Shown here: positions 10,862 to 23,071 of the stretch, in pieces
How the letters are laid out: the number at the start of each line of letters is the position of its first letter
Numbering within the stretch: position 1 is the stretch's first letter
Origin: Cunninghamella blakesleeana
Lineage: Eukaryota; Mucoromycota; Mucoromycetes; Mucorales; Cunninghamellaceae
Direction: 5' to 3'
Assembly: GCA_017871115.1 (NCBI GenBank)
Contig: JAFCIZ010000002.1
Span: 3,431,501-3,495,500 of the forward strand
Length of the DNA stretch: 64,000 nt
The notes under the pieces: generated by a model
The model's input: the letters and a program-made list of their open reading frames with translations, nothing else
Told to the model about the DNA's origin: nothing
Databases searched by the model: none
Position numbers and translations under genes: made by a program

Positions 10862-12569
10862 TTATAATTTCTTGGCAGCAGCTTCAACACTAGCAATAAT
10901 ACGTTCTAAAGCTAAATCAGTTTCTTCCTTGGTAATATTGAGAGGAGGGATTAAACGTAAAGTTTCATAAATGGAGGTTGTTAATACAATTGTATCTAAT
11001 TTAAAGGCTTCTTCAGCTACACTGTTAGCAAAACCTTTAGGTGCATTTAAGAATTCAATACCAATCATTAAACCAAGACCACGAATATCTACTTGTATAT
11101 CTTTTGGTAATAAAGATGGGATCTTTTCTCTTAAAGTAGCAAAGAATTGTTCAGATCTATATATTAAAGAAATTAAATATATGTAAAAATAAAGGATGGT
11201 AAATATATGATGAAATTCCTGTTCTTTTTCCCTTTTTTTTTAATAATAAATTAAATAAAATGCAATAATAACAATATAACACATTACCTAGCATTACAAT
11301 TATCTAATATATTTTCTTCTTTAAAGACTTGTAAAGTAGCATTAGCAGCAGCACAAGCAATGGCATTACCAGAATAAGTACCACCCATAGAACCAGGAGC
11401 TTGAGTATCCATCAATTCTTTACGAGAAACAATAGCTGATAAAGGATAACCAGATGCAATGCCTTTAGCCATAACCATGATATCAGGGCGGACATCGAAA
11501 TGTTCAACAGCAAACATTTTACCAGTACGACCAAATCCAGATTGAACTTCGTCACAAATTAATAAAATATTATTCTTATCACAAATTTCACGAAGTCCTT
11601 TCATAAAGTCTAATAATTATTAATATTATAAAAAAAATTAATTATACATGTAAAAGAAAATCATTGTATCCTTTTTCCTTTTTCATTTCTCTCTCTCTCT
11701 CTTTTTTTTTTTTTTTAAAAATTGTTTAATATTATTTAAATAAACATATAGATATACTTTGATAAACTTACTTTGGGGAGGAACTACATAACCACCTTCA
11801 CCTTGAACAGGTTCAATTAAAACAGCAGCTGTATCTTCAGGATCGCTTCGTTGTTTTAAAACCAATTCTAATTGATGTAAAGCTTCCTTTCCACACCAAT
11901 CGGCATCAAATTTGACAGGATCAGCTTGATGACAAGCCCATTGTTGGAAGTAAGGATAAGCACAGACATGAACACCGGGCATTAAAGGACCAAATCCTTT
12001 GCCATAAATAGTTTTTGAGGTAGTTAAAGCCATAGTTCCCATCGTACGACCGTGATAAGAACCTTGGAATACAATGATATTTTGTTTCTTAGTGGCATGA
12101 CGAGCTAACTTCACAGCAGCTTCCACAGCTTCAGATCCTGAATTCCAGAAGAAGAAAGTATCTAATGAAGGATGAGGCATCTTTGGTTTTAAACCTTCAA
12201 TCAAATCTAACATGGGTTTTTGGAAAAAGATATTTACTTGACCGTGACTTAAATTGGCAGCTTGGTCTTGAACAGCTTTTACAACAGTTGGGTGACAATG
12301 ACCTATAAATATAAAAAAGAAGAAAAGTACGAAAGGTAATTATTTAATTTATTGTTGCTTTTCTTTTCTATTATTATTATTATTATTATTATTACTATTA
12401 TTATTATATTACCTGTGTTAGTGACACCAATACCAGTAGTTAAATCAAGATACTTCTTTCCTTCTACAGACCATACATAAGTACCTTTAGCTTTTTCAAT
12501 GACAAGTTCAGTACTACGACCAATACCTCTAGCAATATGACGCTTTCCAAATTCTACAAGTTTAGACAT
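10862..12569 (-). CDS. Class-III PLP aminotransferase, probable 4-aminobutyrate aminotransferase
   Basis: Four exons (12569-12413, 12302-11772, 11609-11288, 11156-10862) join in frame to 434 aa. The class-III fold is complete: [21 protein letters not shown] near the N-terminus, [18 protein letters not shown] and [14 protein letters not shown] for cofactor phosphate binding, [31 protein letters not shown] with the PLP-contacting Asp, and the Schiff-base lysine in [13 protein letters not shown] (about K278). The closest functional match by eye is the GabT/4-aminobutyrate transaminase group, which moves the amino group of GABA to 2-oxoglutarate. Related acetylornithine and ornithine transaminases share most of these motifs. 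There is no mitochondrial presequence (it starts [15 protein letters not shown]), so a cytosolic enzyme is likely. It shares a divergent promoter region with NSA1. Confidence 0.88.
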
Positions 12570-13344
12570 AGTATATATATATATTTGTTTTGTTTTGTTT
12601 ATAAAAGAAAAAAAAAAGAAAAATAAAAGAGAGAAGAAAGAAAAAAAGAATTCAAACGTGCTTTATTTATTCCTAAACTAAAGAAAAAAAAATTAATTTT
12701 GATTGGCTGCCTATTTGTAATCTCAACCAATTATGGAAGAAAATTCACTTTGCTTGACAAATCTATGAGACTCCGATTATGCTTAAACGTTTTTTCTCTT
12801 TTCCTTTTTAAATTTTAATTTATATTTACGTAAAAAAATAATAACTGTAATTATAAAATGATCAGAAAAAATATAATAATCCGTAATATTAATAAAGCTA
12901 GTAATAAACTACGCAGAATAAAAAATAATATGGAATATCAAGAGTAATAATAATACAATATCTAAAATTGAAATTAAATAAAGAGATAATGTATACATGT
13001 ACAATCAATAAATAAATAATGGTTCAACTACTACATATATATATATATATATATATATAAAGGTCTACAGATTATATTAGAATAATATTTTTTTTTTGTA
13101 TTAAAATATTAGAATAATATTAACTCACAAGGCGTCAAAAAATTAGCTGAAGTTTATTATAAAGCTTACCTTCCATAAATGGTTTCTTGAATGAAATTTT
13201 TATTTTGCATTAAAATCTACACTAAGCCTCTAATTTTAAAACCCGACTTTTTTTTTTTTTTTTTTTACTGTTCATTAAGGTTATTTTTTTTCTCTCTTTT
13301 CTTGCTTCTTTTTACTTTTTTTAACATAGTAAAATAATAAAAAT
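12570..13344. promoter_or_regulatory. Divergent promoter region (aminotransferase / NSA1)
   Basis: This 775-bp spacer separates two genes transcribed away from each other. A less AT-biased block at about 12690-12790 carries ATTGG near 12702 and CCAAT near 12728, candidate HAP/NF-Y sites on opposite strands. The rest is AT-rich, with (AT)n near 13036-13059 and a T16-17 tract near 13250. The assignment as regulatory DNA is by position. Confidence 0.4.
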
Positions 13345-15158
13345 ATGCGTTATTTTACTGGCGATGAAAATGGATTAATTAAATGTAAATAATAATAACC
13401 AAAACAAGAAGATTAAGGATAAGATTATATTATTAAGCAAATATTAATTACAATATTTTATTTATAAAACTTTTTAAAATAAAATAGCTATTGTCATTTT
13501 ACCACCACCTCCACCAGAACCAAAAAAGAGACGATCACGTCAAGAAGATAAAGAAGAAAAAGAAAAGAAAAAAGAAGAAGAGCCCAAACATATTATTAAT
13601 TCCTTTGGGAAAGTAGATAAAGAAGCAGGTGTACAAAAATTACAATGGGCTACTATTAATAAAGAAAAAGTAGTAAGTTATATAGATATGTAATAAAATG
13701 AAATAGAGATAAATACATAGTTAATAGCTATATATTTATGTATGTATGTATGTATGTATGTATTGTTGTATAGATTGTTATCGCAAGACAAAACGGTAAA
13801 ATTGATTGTATGAACCCTGATACTGGAAATATCGTTAAATCATATATAGATCAAGAGATAAAAAAATCACAAATGGATAAACCCAATACCAACCAGGTCA
13901 AATTCATTGGATTAGAAACAACCGAAAAACATTTAATCACTTGTAATTCAAATGGAACTATCACTATGACAGAATGGAATAAAGATCAACTATCTATTCT
14001 TACAACTTTGCCAGTTAAGGAACAACAATTAGAAATCATGCGGATTCATCCCATTCACCGGCATATCATGGCCATTGGTGGAAAAGACTTTGATTTAAAA
14101 GTTTTTGATTTAAATAAACTCACCAATAAAGAAGAAGATAAAAAAGAAAGCAACAACAAGGCACCTAATAGTAATCCACCCTCTCATCCTCATCAAAAAC
14201 AAAAAAAAGGTATTGCCGGTTTATTATATGAAGCAAAAAATGTTAAAAATGACTTTTTGGATTTACAACAACCTATATGGATTCATGATTTACAGTTTAT
14301 GAATGAAGATGGTACTCAAATAGCCCTTTCTACTCATTATTATCAAGTAAGTTGATTTATAATTATTTAATTTTTTTTTTCTTTTGCATAAAGAAAATAG
14401 ACATAAAAATAGAGCAATAAGGTTTATTTACTCATCACCATTATCCTATTTTTATTTTATTTTTTTTTATTTAAAAAAAGATTCGTTTATATGATTTTAA
14501 AAAAGCAAGACGGCCTATTCTTAATGTTGAAATTGGAAAGAAACCTCTTACTAGTTTAAGTATTGGTCAAGACTTTGATCATGTTGTATTTACTGATACA
14601 ATGAATGATGTTGGCTTTTTTAATATTAAAACTAGAAAATTAGCTGGCCAATTAAAAGGTAAAAAATATGAAAAAATGGCTATCTAAAAAAGGAAACTAG
14701 GAAAAAGTTTTTGGCGAGATCATCCGAAAAGAAAAAGGAGAAAGAAAATATATTTGTATGCATATGGATAAACGTTAATTTTTTTTTTTTTTTGATTTTG
14801 ATTTTGATTTTGATTTGATTTGACTATTATAGGTTTTTCTGGTGCAGCCAAAGCAACCCAAATCGTACCAATACCAAACTTAAAATCAGAAGAAAAAGAA
14901 GGAGAAAAGAAAGACCAATGGATTGTTAGTGTAGCCTTAGATCGATTTTTACGTGTACATGAATTAAAAACTAGACTTAAAGCTATGGAACATAAAATTT
15001 ATTTAAAGCAACGTTTAACAGCCATCTTAGTAGATACAGATTATGTAATTGATACAATTCAAAAACAAGAAGATGATGAAGCCAAAGAATTATGGAATAA
15101 TTTAGATACTATTACAGAAAAGAAAGATGACAAGAAAAAGAAAGCTCGCTTAGCATAG
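13345..15158 (+). CDS. NSA1: Ribosome biogenesis protein NSA1 / WDR74
   Basis: Five exons (13345-13384, 13488-13672, 13774-14346, 14481-14658, 14833-15158) give 433 aa with all phases closing. It begins MRYFTGDENGLIK, the typical first propeller strand of Nsa1/WDR74, followed by a Pro-rich and charged insertion (PPPPPEPKKRSRQ). Further blades include IVIARQNGKIDCMNPDTG, HLITCNSNGTITMTEW, MAIGGKDFDLKVFDLN with a charged insertion after it, STHYYQIRLYDFKKARRP and VSVALDRFLRVHELKTR. The C-terminus is a lysine-rich tail (KKDDKKKKARLA) suited to nucleolar targeting. In yeast Nsa1 is part of a pre-60S assembly particle with Rpf1, Mak16 and Rrp1, and interacts with the AAA ATPase Rix7 system. The last intron ends in a (GATTTT)n run just before its acceptor. 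Confidence 0.88.
14794..14823 (+). repeat. (GATTTT)n repeat before a splice acceptor
   Basis: Several GATTTT units follow a T-tract immediately upstream of the CTATTATAG acceptor of the last NSA1 exon. It sits where a branch point and polypyrimidine tract are expected. Confidence 0.7.
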
Positions 15159-15439
15159 ATTATATTTTTATTAAAAACAATAAAAAACTTGTAGTATATT
15201 ATTAAATATTTTAACGAGCATCGGAATCGAGATAATGGATTACTTGTTTTTTATTGGCTAAAAATTTATGGTTTCATTTTTTTTTTTTTCCATTGATCAT
15301 TTTTTACCCTTGATTTTTTTTTGCATCCCGGTTCTTTCATTTTTTTTTTTTTTATATATAAATCCAAAAAAAGATTTTTTTTTTAACTTTCTTTATTACT
15401 TTCTAGATCTTTTACAAATATATATATATATCTATCATC

Positions 15440-16352
15440 ATGGCTCCACAACTTACTGAACAACAATTAGATCAAAGTGAACGTATCGGTTTTCAAGCAG
15501 GTTATAAGGGTGCTTTAATTGGTGCTGGTATTGGTCTTGTTGCAACTGCTATCACTTTTAAAAAATCACCTATTTTCCGTTCTTTAGGAAAACCTATTCA
15601 AGCAACCATGATCGTAGCAGGTAAATACATTTATTTATATAGCAGAAAAAAGGAAGGAGAAATATAGAAGAGGAAGAGGAAGGGTAACAGTGATTTTTAA
15701 AATAAAATGATAATAATAATATAATAAATATATTGCTCTTTTAATATAATATAGGTGCTAGTTCAGGTTTCTTATTTGCAGCTGACAGTGCCGTTTCTAA
15801 ATATCATAACCGGGAACTTGGTTATATGGATGAAGAAATGTATGCTACTTTGCAAGATCCTCGTAAAATTGCAAAGCATCAAAATATGTCAAGCTTTGAT
15901 AGATCACTACAATTTCTTAATAATAATCGCTGGTCTTTTATTGGTAATAAAATGAAATAGAGTATATATAGGAAATAAGGATGATGCAAAATAAAAGAAA
16001 ATAAAAAATAAAGATTACGTATATATATAACAATACATTTATTAATTTATATTTATATTATTTAATATATAATATGTATATAGGAGCAACATGGGCACTA
16101 TCAATGGTTGCAGCTTTAGGTTACAGTTTTTCAAATAAATATCTTAGTACACAACAAAAGATCGTTCAAGCCCGTATGTATGCACAAGCCGCTACTATTG
16201 GTGTCTTAATGGCTTCAGCTAGTTTATCCATTTATTTGGGCGACGATGGTAAAAAACATCACGATAACATCGATCCCCAATTATTGGCCGTTCTTCAGTT
16301 ACCTCATGATGAAAAAAATAAAGTGGAAGAAAACAAATTAGTTCATACTTAA
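15440..16352 (+). CDS. RCF2: Respiratory supercomplex factor 2-like protein (HIG1 domain)
   Basis: Three exons (15440-15620, 15755-15943, 16084-16352) give 212 aa with exact phase closure. The N-terminal half has Gly-rich hydrophobic segments (YKGALIGAGIGLVATAITF at about 25-43 and a second around 52-68). The last exon carries a HIG1 (hypoxia-induced) domain: a membrane helix (ATWALSMVAALGYSF), the polar connector QQKIVQARMYAQA matching the family's [IV]-x3-R-x3-Q motif, and a second helix. This order (extra N-terminal helices, HIG1 at the C-terminus) is that of fungal Rcf2 rather than Rcf1. Rcf2 sits in the inner mitochondrial membrane and associates with cytochrome bc1-oxidase supercomplexes. 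It follows NSA1 by 281 bp on the same strand and converges on the carotenoid oxygenase. Confidence 0.82.
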
Positions 16353-16678
16353 AAAAATATCATACAAATACTTGCTATATATAATTGAATTGGAAGAAAA
16401 AAAAGAAAAAGAAAAAAAAAGTAAAAAAACCCCCCCATTTTATTTTTTTGTACATAAACAATTTAGATACTATTTTACACCTCTTTATTCATATTTATCA
16501 TTTTTACAACGTATTTTAATCATCATAGTTTACCAATTAAATTATTAACATAAAAAAAAAGTAAAAATAAAACTGATTTCAATTCTTTATTTATTTAATG
16601 ACTATATTTATACATATAATTTTATATTTCTCTTTAAAAATTTAATCCTACAACATAATATTATTATTATCACTGCTT

Positions 16679-18720
16679 TTAATTAAATGATCCATCCTGA
16701 AATTCAGTATCAACGTAAGAGCCATGAAAAGTAGTAGCAGTGAATTGACCAAGATGCACGCGACCATATTCAGTATAATCTTTAGCATTAAGGAATAAAA
16801 GGTAACAACGATCGTGCTCTTTACCACGATTATCAAACAAATTAACTAAACTAATAACAACACCATCATCTTCTTCTGTAGCAGTAGGACGGGGTACAAA
16901 TACAGGTTCAGAACAGATGTAAGCATCTTGTGTTTCAGGAGCCCAAGTAATTTCTTGTCCGGTTTGAAGATCGACCTTTCTCAAAACATATTGCATACCA
17001 CGTACATCTGCAATACCAGGTACGACAGAATTATAATAGACATATCGGTAAGTATTAAATATATAATCTGGGTGGATTCTTGCAAATTCAATATTTTTTA
17101 CTAAAGTAGTATAACTAGTTTCATGTTGTTGACTTTCTTTCAATTGAATAGTATATCTTCGGAGATCACCAAAGTTATTTGTAAAGCTTTTCTTAGAACC
17201 AACACTAGTAAAAAAAAATTAATAAATAAATGAATATTTTATAATGATATTTATCGTTTAATATTCCCATTATAATAATTAAATAAGTTGACAAATAATA
17301 AAAAAACGACTTACAGGAACCCATTAATTTTTTCAATAGCACTTTCAGAAAGTTGATTCTCTTGATCACGTTCAGCTACTTGATTAGCGCGAGGAACATC
17401 AGCAAAGCCTCCAGCTTCAAAAAGAACATCTCCATCATTAAAGGCCTGTGTATTTAATTCCAAGACAACGTTACCACTTTCATCGACATAATCACGACCA
17501 TGTAAAGTATGGAAAGCAAAATGAGGATCAACAGGGATAGTAGCTACAAGCCCTTTGCCATGACGATCTATTACGTAAAAGTAAGTAGGAGCCTTTTCAT
17601 CCCATTCTAAACCGGATAATAAGACACCAGTTACAGCTACATCTAAACCATGGTTCTTTATATAACAGGGTGAAATAGGAATAATTACATAGTTCTGAGT
17701 AATCCAAAAAGCGTGAATATAAGCAGGTTTAATGGGAGTGACACCGTCAGATTGATATTTGATTTCAGCTAAAATGGTTGCTTTGTTATCTGATTGGTTG
17801 ATTTTAAATACTGTTAATTGAGGTTGGTGACCAAGTGAGATAGTAAAATTAAATACTTCTCCAGTATTTTTATCTTGTTGGTGATGAGATGCTGAAAATC
17901 TTCCACCTACAATACGTTTATCATAGTCACTATAAGTAAACAATTTTTCGGGTTCTATTAATTAATAATAATAATAATAATAATATTAGTATAGGTCATC
18001 TTCAGAATTATATATGTATACGATTATCATATATATATATATATATATACCAAGTGTATCATGATGAATCTTTTGAAGGTTAGGAATATCAGTTTTGGCA
18101 ACAAGACTAAAACCATCCTTTTTAAAAGCAATATCATTTGGTAAAGGATAATTAGGTGTAATAGTAACATTAATAGAAGCAGAAGAAGGAGGTAAATCAC
18201 TAGTAATTTTCTTGCCGGATCTTTTGATGAAATCCATAAATCTTTCCCATGAAGATACGTTTGATTTATAAAAAGTTCCAAATGAACCATGACCACCCAA
18301 TGGATTTTCCACTACATTTTTTTCATAATCTTTCGAAGTTTGACGAGAATTGTATCTTAACTTTTGATTTGTACCATCAAATTCGAATCGATGAACGTAA
18401 GCCATGCCGTCAAAAGCATGTGTAATGGCAATGGATTTTCCACTATCGGCTTCTTGTTCATTTAAAATAAACTTACCAGGACCTTTTAAAAAAAAAAATA
18501 AGTACATGTAAGATTAAACAAATATATATAGTATTATTTCTATTATTATATATTACATACCAATTCTATAAAGAACACCTCGTAACCAAGATGGTATTTC
18601 ACCTTCAACGTCAAGCCAAATAGGATCATTAAATTCAGGAGCGTTACCATATCTAGGTTTTTTGATTTTTGAAAATTGATCACTTTGAGTGAAAAAAGCA
18701 TCTAAAGAAGGAAAAGGCAT
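16679..18720 (-). CDS. Carotenoid cleavage oxygenase
   Basis: Four exons (18720-18561, 18482-18051, 17954-17315, 17204-16679) give 585 aa. The four iron-binding histidines of the carotenoid oxygenase/RPE65 family can be placed at about H222 (SASHHQQD), H278 (YIHAFWIT), H346 (HFAFHTLHG) and H571 (TTFHGSYVD). The early family motifs ITHAFDGMAYVHRFEF and LYRIGPGKF are also present. There is no signal peptide. Mucorales use two such enzymes in sequence (CarS/Tsp3-type on beta-carotene, then AcaA-type on apocarotenals) to make precursors of trisporoid sex pheromones. I cannot decide by eye which step this copy performs. No carRA, carB or other pheromone gene is nearby. It is divergent from the ALKBH7 homologue across a 1-kb spacer. 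Confidence 0.9.
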
Positions 18721-19708
18721 TTTTTTTTAATATAGGAAAAAAATCAATGTAAGAATAAGAATGATTTTATTTTCTCTTTCTTATTTTTTTTTCATTTTAT
18801 ATACAAAGCCTATGAGAATAAATAATGGACACTAATTTGCCGTATATTTGATTTTTATTAGTGACACGGTAATTAATAGCCGAATAAAATTATCAAATGA
18901 TTTTTAATTTCCATAATAAGCACTTTTCAATATAAATTAACCAAAACGTAGTCTTTTTCCCATTTCTTTTGCGTAAACGTTTATGCTGAGCATACAATCG
19001 TGTACTATCACTAAATATATATATATATATATATGAAGAATAAAAATGAAATAAGGTTAAGATACGCTGAGTAAAACACCATGCATTTATATTACATATA
19101 TATATATATATATATATATATTATCAAATAAAACATTATTGCATAAAAGAAATAATTCCTATTTACCAAGAATTGAGACACAGCTTGGAATGCTGTAATA
19201 AATTTATTCTTATTGATTCAAAAGAATTTATATATAATTTAGATTATTATACTATAATAATAATAGTAATAGTAATATTTAATATAAACAAATAGTGTTT
19301 ATTATAAAATGTATAACTAGCTTGAAAAAAAAAAAAAATGAAAGAAAACACACGAAAAAATAGTAATTAAACAGTTGTATACTTAAACATATATATTTTT
19401 CAACTTTATATTATTTTTTTTTAATATTTTATTTAAGATACTACTAATTAGATGATAAAAATTAAGCAACAAAATATTATTTAAATCCATATCTGAAATA
19501 CGACAATTAAGAATGAACAACTACAAAAAAAAACAATATACAGTGAAGAGGGCATGTTAGATAGAACCACTTTTTAAAAAAAACATTTTTTGAAATTCCG
19601 CATTTTTTTTAAGCTTTAAAAAAATTCACTGAATTTTTTTTTAATTTCTTCTTTATTCTTCATATATATATTTATTTATTTATATATATATTATCAACAA
19701 AAACAAAT
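18721..19708. promoter_or_regulatory. Divergent spacer (carotenoid oxygenase / ALKBH7)
   Basis: About 1 kb separates the two divergent starts and must hold both promoters. It contains several (AT)n tracts (near 19018-19034 and 19096-19121) and pyrimidine leaders next to both ATGs. I see no clear light-response or other named element. Confidence 0.35.
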
Positions 19709-20605
19709 ATGAATTTCAAAAGAAATGGATATTCAATAACTCAACAATATAGACAAAGTTATATGCGACGATATTTAAATCAAAATAAAATCAATCAGAA
19801 GTTTATATTTCAACGACACAACAGCCAATATGCTCGCTTGTCAACGGCACCAGATAATGTCCAAATGTATTTAAGACCTTCTGTCAAATTGCAAGACAAT
19901 AAAGACATGTTAGATAAAATGATACACGATTTTATTTTAATACCTAATTTCATTACTCAAGAAGAACATGATACAATAGTTAAATTATGTGAATCAAAGT
20001 TAAAAAAAAGCTTAGGAAGAAATGCTATCTATGAAGAAGGGCATTTTGATGGAGTTATCAATAAATACAAAGAATGCAGTGCAAGCCATTGGATCCCCTC
20101 TCATTCTGAAAGAGCCAAATGGATGGATCAATTTATTCAACAGCGGGTTTATGCTGCTTTTTTTCCAGCCGAATTTGAATGGTTAGATCCTCACATCTTG
20201 GATCTAGCAAAAGATGGCGAAATAAGAGGACATGTTGACAATAAAGAAGCCTCTGGTTCCGTCGTAGCAGGCCTATGTTTAAAATCACCTTGTAAAATGA
20301 TATTACAGCATGAAGATGATAATCAATATCAATTAGATGTATTATTAAACCCTAGATCCTTTTATATTCAAAGGTAATTCAATATATAAAAGATTATTAA
20401 AAGAATGAAATAAAAAAGGATGTAATAAAAAAATATAGAACATGATTATTGATCATTATTATTATTTATAAAATTTTATAGAGATTTTGTTAGGTATCAA
20501 TTTAAACATGCTATAGCTTCTGATAAAGAATCTATATGGGACAATGAACCATTTATTAAACAAGATAGAATCTCACTTTTATTTAGAAATAAAAAAGGAT
20601 ATTAA
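19709..20605 (+). CDS. AlkB homologue 7-like 2-oxoglutarate/Fe(II) dioxygenase
   Basis: Two exons (19709-20373, 20482-20605) give 262 aa. The first 40 residues are basic and Ser/Gln/Arg-rich without acids (for example YRQSYMRRYLNQNK), a good mitochondrial presequence. The double-stranded beta-helix core carries the iron ligands H175 and D177 (GHVDNKEASGS) and H231 (QFKHAIAS), and 2-oxoglutarate contacts R251 and R257 (DRISLLFRNK). The sequences VVAGLCLKSPCKMIL and LNPRSFYIQRDFVRYQFKH match ALKBH7 rather than DNA-repair AlkB. ALKBH7 is a mitochondrial matrix protein linked to programmed necrosis and mitochondrial RNA demethylation in animals. The fungal role is unknown. Confidence 0.86.
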
Positions 20606-20829
20606 AAAAAGAAAAGTTAGAATTTCATTTTTATATAGAAATTAAAAGGGCTATTAAAAAAATTAATGGACGGAATGATTTTTTATTAAATCTAGTGCGT
20701 ACGTATTAATTTATATTTACAAGAATAAAATGATCCATCAATATTTCGTTCTTTTTTTTTATTTATTAAAAAAAAGTTTATTCAATTTTTTTTATTATTG
20801 TTCCTTTTTTTGAAATATTTTTTGATGCT

Positions 20830-21730
20830 TTAACCTTCCCAATGAACAGGTAATTCATTTCCAGGTACAAAATGACGTTCAACACCATCCTTAGTAATAA
20901 CAGCAAAACGAATCACACCACCAGAGGAACCGTCTCTTGCCATAGCTAAAGATAAAGCATTTTTCACAAATGTAACAGCTTCTTCTTGAGTCATATCATC
21001 TTTCCAAACAGAATCACAGTAACCATAAATATACGTTGATCCAGATCCACCAATAGCAAAAGGTTGTTTATGTAAAGAACCACCTAAAGGTACATTGTAT
21101 ACGGAAGGCCCGTCCTTTTCATCCCATCCTGCAACTATAATACCAGCCATTAATCCGTCTTTATTTTGATAACATAATTCTTGGAATAAGGCACCAGCTG
21201 TACGTACACTAGGTGCTTGATTTTCTTGAACACTAATTTTATAATAATAATTATATAAATAAATAAAGAGAAAAAGAAATAAAAAAATAACAGAAAAATA
21301 AGTCGACGAAATATTAAATAATATACATGTGCTCTTAACAATCCTTTTTGTATGCTATTTTCCTTATTTCTTTCTTTTTTAAACTTTACCTATACATTTG
21401 AAGATAATAATGAACAATATCTGCAATAGCTTGGGTATCAGCGGCTGAACCTGATCGACAACAATAAATACGATCGTGTACCTTAGTTAATTTATCTGTA
21501 ACTCTATTAGCAATATAAGCGCCAGTGGTTGTACGTGAATCTGCTCCAACAACTACTCCATCTTTAAATTGTACTGCCATAATGGATGTCTATTCATATT
21601 CAATATATATATATATATATATATATGATAATAATGAAAATAGAGGAACTTTAGTCAAAAATGTTTTAATTACTATTATTATTGCTATCGTCATTATTAT
21701 TATTATTATTATAATTATTATTATTATAAC

Positions 21731-21779
<49 letters not shown>

Positions 21780-21914
21780 CATATATAGGTATGTATAAAA
21801 GTATTAAATACAACGATTCTTATTTTTTTAAAAAATAAAAAATAAAATAAAATAATATACAATTTTTTTATCATCACTTACACCAAGATTCACTTCACCT
21901 TTTTTTAAACTCAT
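20830..21914 (-). CDS. PRE3: 20S proteasome subunit beta-1 (Pre3/PSMB6), caspase-like
   Basis: Three exons (21914-21882, 21589-21390, 21232-20830) give 211 aa. The first exon encodes only an 11-residue propeptide, [11 protein letters not shown]. Exon 2 begins exactly with the catalytic Thr12 of [20 protein letters not shown], so autocleavage at Gly-Thr would leave a standard beta subunit. Other hallmarks are [49 protein letters not shown] and [14 protein letters not shown]. This subunit performs post-acidic (caspase-like) cleavage in the 20S core. Intron 1 (about 290 nt) is filled by an (ATT)n microsatellite and an (AT)n tract. The gene converges with the ALKBH7 homologue, 224 bp away. Confidence 0.94.
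21690..21785 (+). repeat. (ATT)n microsatellite in PRE3 intron 1
   Basis: A nearly perfect trinucleotide tract of about 95 bp lies inside the first intron of the proteasome gene. Open frames on both strands here (poly-Ile) are artefacts of the repeat. Confidence 0.85.
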
Positions 21915-22491
21915 ATTTTAAATTAATAAATGTATAATAATATATTTGATAAAGAAATGAAAAAGAGAAAGAGAGATAGAGAAAAAAAGAGAGCCTTTTT
22001 TTTAAAAAAAAATTAGAACGCGTGTTCCCTTTTTTCTCATTTTTATTTTCGGTGTATAAAAACATGACGTTGTCATCAACATAAGAAATTCGGATTTTCA
22101 TTCATCCAATAATATAAATTCATATATGCAAAAAAAATTAAATATTTTGCTCAACTTATTAAATTTGACATCTATTTTTTTTATATTTTATTCGTTCTTA
22201 TTAATATAATGGCTATAGCATAAATCATTTAATTTTTTTTTTTTTTCGTAAATGATATTAAATAACAATAAGAATATAATAGAAGGGAATCTAACAATTA
22301 AGATAATGTACATATGTAGTTTTATATTAATAGGCATAGTGATAATGATAGAGGTATGTTATTTTTTTTTTATCCATGGAGCGCACTTTGTAATTTGTTA
22401 TTCAAACTATACAACAAAAAAAAATTAATCAAATAAAAAAAATTAATTATATTGTACTAAGATGCCTATGTCATGATCTTTTTTATATATA
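21915..22491. other. Intergenic region
   Basis: This spacer lies upstream of PRE3 and downstream of the coiled-coil gene. It holds a T8A9 junction (about 21996-22012) and otherwise AT-rich sequence. No gene is seen. Confidence 0.5.
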
Positions 22492-23034
22492 TTACCTAAC
22501 AAGCTGATCATTTTCATCTCTAAGTGAACGTCTTTCTCGAGTTAATACTTGGATAGTGCTTTGATCTTTTTCTATTTGTTGTTGAAGGTCTGCTATTTGA
22601 GCTTGTAATTCGTTTAACCTATTTCTATTGGATTGTATCATTGTCTATATATATATATGTTTAAATAAATATAAATATAAAAAAGTAATTGGATAATGAT
22701 GAAAAAAATTAAAATAAATAATAGTAATAGAGTAAAAAGTAAATATATATACAAAGAATTGATGAAAAAAAAAAAGAAAGAAAGAAAGAAAAGATGTACA
22801 AAATAATGAGAGAAATGAAAAAAAAGAAAAAGAAAAAGAAAAAGAAAAGGATCAGATCATGAGCGAAAGATACTTTTGTAAAAAAAAAAAAATAAAAAAG
22901 AGAGAGAGAGAAAAGAAAAAAAAAAAAGGATATAAGAAAAATCAGGAATAGATAATTAAACATAAATAAAATATATATGCATATATTAATTAAAATAAAG
23001 AATGTGACAGTAGGTAAATAGAGTATATATATAG

Positions 23035-23071
<37 letters not shown>

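Noticed and set aside
21525..21877. Poly-Ile/poly-Tyr open frames on both strands
   Set aside because: They are translations of the (ATT)n and (AT)n microsatellite inside the proteasome gene intron.
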